From the NCBI RefSeq assembly GCF_020539485.1, contig NZ_JACDXU010000001.1:434001-498000 (forward strand): 64,000 nt of DNA. The letters run 5' to 3'. Position numbers and translations under genes: made by a program. How positions within the stretch are numbered: position 1 is the first letter of the stretch; each line of letters begins with the position of its first letter. Under the pieces are notes generated by a model. It was given only the letters and a program-made list of their open reading frames with translations, was not told the origin of the DNA and ran no database searches. Below, one piece after another: positions 60,241 through 64,000 of this stretch. Source of the stretch: Fulverythrobacter ferritrahens (GTDB taxonomy: Bacteria > Pseudomonadota > Alphaproteobacteria > Sphingomonadales > Sphingomonadaceae).

Positions 60241-60284
60241 GCATGGGTGAGGCGCCCCTATAGCGGGGCCTCACCCATGCGCAA
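60241..60284 (-). promoter_or_regulatory. Hairpin with possible tRNA promoter
   Basis: A perfect 12-bp stem GCATGGGTGAGG (60241-60252) and CCTCACCCATGC (60269-60280) lies between yghU and the tRNA gene; it probably ends yghU transcription, although a T-run is missing. On the minus strand TTGCGC (60284-60279) and TATAGG (60262-60257) are 16 bp apart, a plausible promoter for the tRNA with a start near 60250. Confidence 0.45.
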
Positions 60285-60304
60285 GGGTATCCTCTAACGC
60301 AAGG

Positions 60305-61177
60305 TTACAGAAGGTCGGGGCGTTTGCGCACCGGATCGAACAGCGACTGGTCCAGCGCCTCGAAATCGGCCGCGGAATGGCGCTCGGCCATGGCCTGTGT
60401 GTTCACCAGACGGCCACGGATCGCACCGGGGCGGGCGTCGATCGTGCGGATCCAGCGGCCGACATTCTCGTATTCGTCGAGGCTCAGGAAGATATCGCAG
60501 CGATTATAGGCGCCGTGATAGAGGTTCCCCAGCCAGGTGTAGGCGGCGATATCCGCAATGGTGTAGTCCGCGCCGGTGAGATATTCGGTCTTGCCCAGCT
60601 GCATGTCCGCCACGGCGAACAGGCGCTTGGTTTCCATGGCATAGCGATCGATCGGATATTTGTAGCGTTCCGGGGCATAGACATAGAAGTGGCCAAAGCC
60701 GCCGCCCATGAAAGGCGCGCTGCCCATCTGCCACATCAGCCAGCTGAAGGTTTCGGCGCGAGCGGGCTGGGTCTTGGGGAGGAGATAATCGAACTTCTCG
60801 GCCAGATGGACAAGGATGGAGCCGGATTCGAACACGCGGAACGGCTCCGGCCCGGACTTGTCGAGCAGAGCGGGAATCTTGGAATTGGGGTTCAACTCCA
60901 CGAAGCCCGACCAGAACTGGTTGCCTTCGAAGATCTTGATCAGCCAAGCGTCATATTCCGCGTCGGAAAAGCCGGCTTCCAGCAATTCTTCGAACATGAT
61001 GGTGGCTTTTACGCCATTGGGCGTGCCGAGCGAATAGAGCTGGAAGGGGTGATCGCCCTCGGGCAGTTCATGTTCCTCGCGCGCGCCGGCGGTGGGGCGG
61101 TTGATCCCGGCGAACTGGCCGCCATTCTCGGGATCGAAGGTCCAGACCTTGGGCGGAACGTAAGTGTCGTCGGACAT
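60305..61177 (-). CDS. yghU: YghU-like glutathione S-transferase family protein
   Basis: 290 aa from the ATG at 61177, with AGGAG upstream. Long N-terminal extension (TYVPPKVWTFDPENGGQFAGINRPTAGARE) followed by the thioredoxin-like half (PFQLYSLGTPNGVKATIMFEELLEAGF, ELNPNSKIPALLDK, ESGSILVHLAEKFDYLLP) and the helical half, as in E. coli YghU, a disulfide-bond reductase using glutathione. Monocistronic. Confidence 0.9.
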   Translation of the reverse strand: MSDDTYVPPKVWTFDPENGGQFAGINRPTAGAREEHELPEGDHPFQLYSLGTPNGVKATIMFEELLEAGFSDAEYDAWLIKIFEGNQFWSGFVELNPNSKIPALLDKSGPEPFRVFESGSILVHLAEKFDYLLPKTQPARAETFSWLMWQMGSAPFMGGGFGHFYVYAPERYKYPIDRYAMETKRLFAVADMQLGKTEYLTGADYTIADIAAYTWLGNLYHGAYNRCDIFLSLDEYENVGRWIRTIDARPGAIRGRLVNTQAMAERHSAADFEALDQSLFDPVRKRPDLL

Positions 61178-61282
61178 GGCGAGGCTCTCCTGCGAGGGGT
61201 TCGTTGACTCTGTCGAGTAGATGGAACTGCGGAGAGCGGAGGGCAAGCGATGGTTTGCTTGGCCTGCGCCAAGTTGGGGTAT

Positions 61283-61609
61283 TCAGTCCTTGAGCGCGTT
61301 TGTCAGGGCCTCCAGCGCGGCGCTTTGTGCGCCGGATTCTGCCATTTCCAGCACTTTGCGATAGGCCTCCCGCATCTCGCGGCCAAGCTCGGTCACTTTC
61401 GCCCCCGCCTGCTGTCCGCCGCCGGGATGCGTTTCCACCAGTGGCTGCGCAAAGCAGCGGTTCATTGCATCCACCAGCATCCAGGCACGGCGATAGCTCA
61501 TCCCCATGGCTCGCCCCGCCGCCGAGATGGACCCGGTCGCCTCGATCGCATCGAGCAGGTCCGCCTTGCCGGGGCCCATGGCGATTTCCTCGCCCACATA
61601 GAGCTGCAA
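61283..61609 (-). CDS. Short ModE-type DNA-binding protein
   Basis: 108 aa from a TTG start (GPGKADLLDAIEATGSISAAGRAMGMSYRRAWMLVDAMN is the ModE winged HTH). Only the DNA-binding half is present; the C-terminal Mop/TOBE domains that bind molybdate in E. coli ModE are absent. The frame is open upstream (KLKLKLQL), so the true start may lie a few codons earlier. It follows the periplasmic protein gene on the same strand (78 bp) and should bind the palindrome at 62208. Confidence 0.82.
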   Translation of the reverse strand: MQLYVGEEIAMGPGKADLLDAIEATGSISAAGRAMGMSYRRAWMLVDAMNRCFAQPLVETHPGGGQQAGAKVTELGREMREAYRKVLEMAESGAQSAALEALTNALKD

Positions 61610-61687
61610 TTTGAGCTTGAGCTTTGCGATTGGCCGTCTCCCGTCTGACGGGCGGAGAATAGCCGATCGTGCGGCGGATTGCAGCCG

Positions 61688-62191
61688 TCAGGGCGCCTTT
61701 ATCATCAGCCTGCTGGTATCGACCTGAGCGGCGGACAATTCCAGGCGATAGGCGCCGGGCTTCAGCGCGAAATGGACAATTTTGCCGATGCCCGAGCAGT
61801 CCGGGCCATGGCCATGGGCGGAGGATTCCACCACGCCGTCCGGCCCGATCACGTCGATCCACATCGGGTCGCCCACGGTGATCAGATAGGTGCCCTCAAC
61901 CGGGGCAGTGAAGGTCAGCACTGCGCCCATGCTGCCTTCGGGCAGTTCCTTGCCGTCGAAACCCGTCAGCGGCACTTGCGCCACCGGGGCGAGGGTGAAG
62001 CTCCATGCCGTGCCTGCCGCAATCGCGCTATCCTGCGGTGCGGGGGAAGGACTTTCCCACCCGTTCCATTCGGCAGGAACGGGCACTGGCGCTTCGCCTT
62101 TCGGGGGCTGCCACTCCTTTTCGGCGGCGAAGGCCGGGGCGGGGAAAAGCAGCGCTGCCAGCGCTGCGGAAATCAGGTAACGGGGGACCAA
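61688..62191 (-). CDS. Periplasmic protein of unknown function beside the mod genes
   Basis: 167 aa from a TTG start with CAGGAG upstream. Signal peptide (ALAALLFPAPAFAAEKEW), then a beta-rich single domain (WSFTLAPVAQVPLTGFDGKELPEGSMGAVLTFTAPVEGTYLITVGDPMWIDVIGPDGVV) with one Cys in GPDCSG. I do not recognise a characterised family. Divergent from modA across the ModE palindrome and followed by the short modE, so it is probably regulated by molybdate status; a role in periplasmic molybdate handling is only a guess. Confidence 0.7.
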   Translation of the reverse strand: MVPRYLISAALAALLFPAPAFAAEKEWQPPKGEAPVPVPAEWNGWESPSPAPQDSAIAAGTAWSFTLAPVAQVPLTGFDGKELPEGSMGAVLTFTAPVEGTYLITVGDPMWIDVIGPDGVVESSAHGHGPDCSGIGKIVHFALKPGAYRLELSAAQVDTSRLMIKAP

Positions 62192-62207
62192 GGATGTGCT
62201 CCTGCCT

Positions 62208-62231
62208 TGCTATATCGCGATGTATATAGCA
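62208..62231. promoter_or_regulatory. ModE box
   Basis: TGCTATAT (62208-62215) and ATATAGCA (62224-62231) are perfect 8-bp arms around an 8-nt spacer, the shape of the E. coli ModE operator (two TATAT-containing arms). It lies 17 bp from the periplasmic protein start and 37 bp from modA, so it can control both directions. Confidence 0.82.
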
Positions 62232-62267
62232 TTGCCGCATGGCAACGCGTCAACCGGAAGGACAATC

Positions 62268-63050
62268 ATGCGCCGCTTCATTGCCCGTTTCCTGCCGATC
62301 CTGGCTGCAGGGCTGCTTGCGGCCTGCTCCGGGGGGAAGGAGGAAGCGAAGGGCCCCATCGTTCTGGCGGCGTCCAGCCTGCAGGAATCGCTGGAGGAAG
62401 TGGCCGACGGCTGGGTGAAGGAAGGCCATCCTCGCCCGGTGCTGAGTTTTGCCGCCACTTCGGCGCTTGCCAGGCAGATAGAACAGGGCGCCCCGGCCGA
62501 CCTTTTCCTCTCGGCGGATGAGGAATGGATGGACAAGCTGGAGCAGAAGCAGCTGATCGCGCCCGGCTCGCGCAAGACCCTGCTGGGCAATACGCTGGTC
62601 CTGATCGCCCCTGCGGGCGGGAAGGATGTGGTGGACCTCTCCAATCCCGCCAGCCTCACGGCAGCTCTGGGCAAAGGTCCGCTGGCCGTGGCCGATCCCG
62701 ATGCGGTTCCCGCCGGCAAATATGCGAGGGCCGCCTTTACTGCGCTGGGTCTGTGGCCCGCCGTAGAGGCTAAGCTGGCGCGGGCGGAAAACGTTCGCGC
62801 CGCGATGGCGCTGGTGGAACGGGGCGAGGCGCCGCTGGGCGTGGTCTATGGCAGCGATGCCATGGCGAGCGCCAAGGTGCGCGTTGTCGCGACTTTCCCC
62901 GAAAACAGCCATCCGCCGATCCACTATCCGGTAGGGCAGATCAAGGGTTCGGCCAATGCCGAAGCTGCCGCTTTCCGCGACTATCTGCAGGGCGATGCGG
63001 CCATGGGTGTGTTCCGCCGCCATGGCTTTACCGCCGCACCGGTGGATTGA
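62268..63050 (+). CDS. modA: Molybdate-binding protein ModA
   Basis: 260 aa from the ATG at 62268, with GGAAGGA upstream. Lipobox LAAC at Cys20 makes it an inner-membrane-anchored lipoprotein. Type II periplasmic-binding fold: VLAASSLQESLEEVADGW, SFAATSALARQIEQGAPADLFLSADEEWMD, and the C-terminal YPVGQIKGSANAEAAAFRDYL, all ModA hallmarks. Delivers molybdate (or tungstate) to ModB. First gene of modABC. Confidence 0.94.
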   Translation: MRRFIARFLPILAAGLLAACSGGKEEAKGPIVLAASSLQESLEEVADGWVKEGHPRPVLSFAATSALARQIEQGAPADLFLSADEEWMDKLEQKQLIAPGSRKTLLGNTLVLIAPAGGKDVVDLSNPASLTAALGKGPLAVADPDAVPAGKYARAAFTALGLWPAVEAKLARAENVRAAMALVERGEAPLGVVYGSDAMASAKVRVVATFPENSHPPIHYPVGQIKGSANAEAAAFRDYLQGDAAMGVFRRHGFTAAPVD

Positions 63051-63068
63051 GGCGGAAGGCAGGCGGTA

Positions 63069-63776
63069 ATGCTGTTGAGCGCAAGTGAATGGGCAATCGT
63101 GGCCCTGTCGCTCAAGGTCAGCCTTGTGGCCATGGCCGCGACGCTGCCGGTTGCCTATGCGCTCGCCTGGCTTCTGGCGCGCAAGCGGTTTCCCGGCATA
63201 TTGCTGCTCGACGCGCTGGTGCATCTGCCTCTGGTGGTGCCCCCGGTGGTGACCGGCTGGCTGCTGCTGATCCTGTTCGGGCGTAACGGCCCAGTTGGTT
63301 CCTTTCTGGAAGATCATCTGGGCATCGTTCTGGTTTTCCGCTGGACCGGCGCTGCGCTGGCAGCGGCGGTGATGGCGCTGCCCCTGATGGTCCGCGCGAT
63401 CCGCCTTTCCATCGAGAGCGTGGACCGGCGGCTGGAAGAGGCCGCGCGCACTCTGGGCGCAAGGCCGCTGCGTGCCTTTCTCACCGTGACCCTGCCGCTG
63501 TCCGTGCCGGGCATATTGGCAGGCAGCGTGCTGGGCTTTGCGCGGTCCATCGGAGAATTCGGCGCGACGATTACCTTTGCCTCCAATATTCCGGGCGAGA
63601 CGCGGACCCTGCCGCTGGCGATCTATACCGGGCTGCAAATGCCGGGTGGGGAGGAAATGGTGACGCGGCTGGCGCTGATCTCCGTCGGCCTGTCCATCGC
63701 GGCGCTGGTTGCAAGCGAATGGCTGGTGCGGCGCAGCGGGGCCAAGCTGGGGCAGGGGGGCGGCCATGTCCTCTGA
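63069..63776 (+). CDS. modB: Molybdate ABC transporter permease ModB
   Basis: 235 aa with about five membrane helices and the EAA loop for the ATPase (EEAARTLGARPLRAFLTVTLPLSVPGILAG). Length is usual. Starts 18 bp after modA and overlaps modC by 11 bp. Confidence 0.94.
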   Translation: MLLSASEWAIVALSLKVSLVAMAATLPVAYALAWLLARKRFPGILLLDALVHLPLVVPPVVTGWLLLILFGRNGPVGSFLEDHLGIVLVFRWTGAALAAAVMALPLMVRAIRLSIESVDRRLEEAARTLGARPLRAFLTVTLPLSVPGILAGSVLGFARSIGEFGATITFASNIPGETRTLPLAIYTGLQMPGGEEMVTRLALISVGLSIAALVASEWLVRRSGAKLGQGGGHVL

Positions 63777-64000
63777 GCCGATCTTCGAGATAAAGCTGAC
63801 GCGGCGCGTTGGCGACCGGCAGATCGACCTTAATGCGGTCACCGATGCCTCTCTTACCGCGCTGGTCGGCCCATCGGGCGCGGGCAAGACCACCACACTC
63901 AATTGCATCGCCGGGCTGCTCAAGCCGGAGCGGGGCCGGATCGTAGTGGCGGGGCGGGTGCTGTTCGATTCCGCCCTGAAGATCAACCTGCCGCCGGAAA
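63766..64000 (+). CDS. modC: Molybdate ABC transporter ATPase ModC (partial)
   Basis: The first 78 codons, cut by the window edge. Starts MSSEPIFEIKLTRRVGDRQIDLNA and has Walker A GPSGAGKTTTLNCIAGLLKPERG near residue 36. The ATG lies inside the end of modB. Provides ATP-driven uptake. Confidence 0.92.
   Translation, partial: MSSEPIFEIKLTRRVGDRQIDLNAVTDASLTALVGPSGAGKTTTLNCIAGLLKPERGRIVVAGRVLFDSALKINLPPE

Noticed and set aside
1-64000. CRISPR array, prophage or integrative element
   Set aside because: No regularly spaced repeats, integrase, phage structural genes or att-like duplication beside the tRNA were found.

Overview
The window is GC-rich, gene-dense chromosomal DNA from an alphaproteobacterium, most likely a member of the Sphingomonadales (Sphingomonas, Novosphingobium or Erythrobacter type). 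This is inferred from the gene content: a MucR/Ros regulator, an alpha-type Fur, DUF1489 and DUF721 proteins, class II DAHP synthase, a Tad-pilus pseudopilin set, a CIO-type bd oxidase, and short hairpin repeats of the kind common in that order. I see no rRNA, CRISPR array, prophage or intact insertion sequence. One tRNA (Gln, anticodon UUG) is present. The genus cannot be fixed from the sequence alone.

Layout. 0-5 kb: gshA, rsmE, an M20 peptidase, ubiA. 4.7-6 kb: a VOC gene and soxR, divergent around a SoxR box, then a truncated GIY-YIG-like frame. 6-12.6 kb: smc, two tandem DsbA-like proteins and a DUF721 protein on the minus strand, with mutY divergent. 12.6-16 kb: serine hydrolase, nudC and a FrnE-like protein, translationally coupled. 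16-20 kb: glycosyltransferase with its TetR regulator, then mgtE-DUF1489-DUF2568. 20-31 kb: housekeeping genes (cyclophilin, LysR regulator, corC-ybeY-phoH, an SDR, miaB, plsC, fur, mucR, rimI-tsaB, nitroreductase, nfuA). 31-41.9 kb: M16 peptidase, class II DAHP synthase, a MASE1-PAS-GGDEF cyclase, an aromatic-acid-type MFS transporter, a sulfatase, a TetR regulator and a VOC protein.

41.9-54.6 kb is the most coherent accessory block and looks like a sulfide/persulfide stress locus. One plus-strand operon carries a persulfide-dioxygenase-like MBL protein, a TauE/SafE exporter, a 55-aa IS3-OrfA-like HTH protein, cyanide-insensitive oxidase cydAB and a DUF2474 peptide. Facing it is sqr-DUF2892-tolC. 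Divergent from sqr is rhodanese, an RND adaptor, an RND pump and an ArsR regulator that has the two-cysteine arrangement of SqrR/BigR. Palindromes sit in both promoter regions.

54.6-64 kb: a TadG/TadE-like trio, a membrane protein of unknown function, a fatty-acid hydroxylase, tRNA-Gln, a YghU-type glutathione transferase, then a molybdate block (short ModE, a periplasmic partner, modA, modB, and modC cut by the window edge) arranged around a perfect ModE-type palindrome.

Two intergenic regions (12.8 kb and 24.7 kb) share a degenerate element of about 90 nt at nearly the same distance from the downstream start codon. I cannot assign this to a known family.
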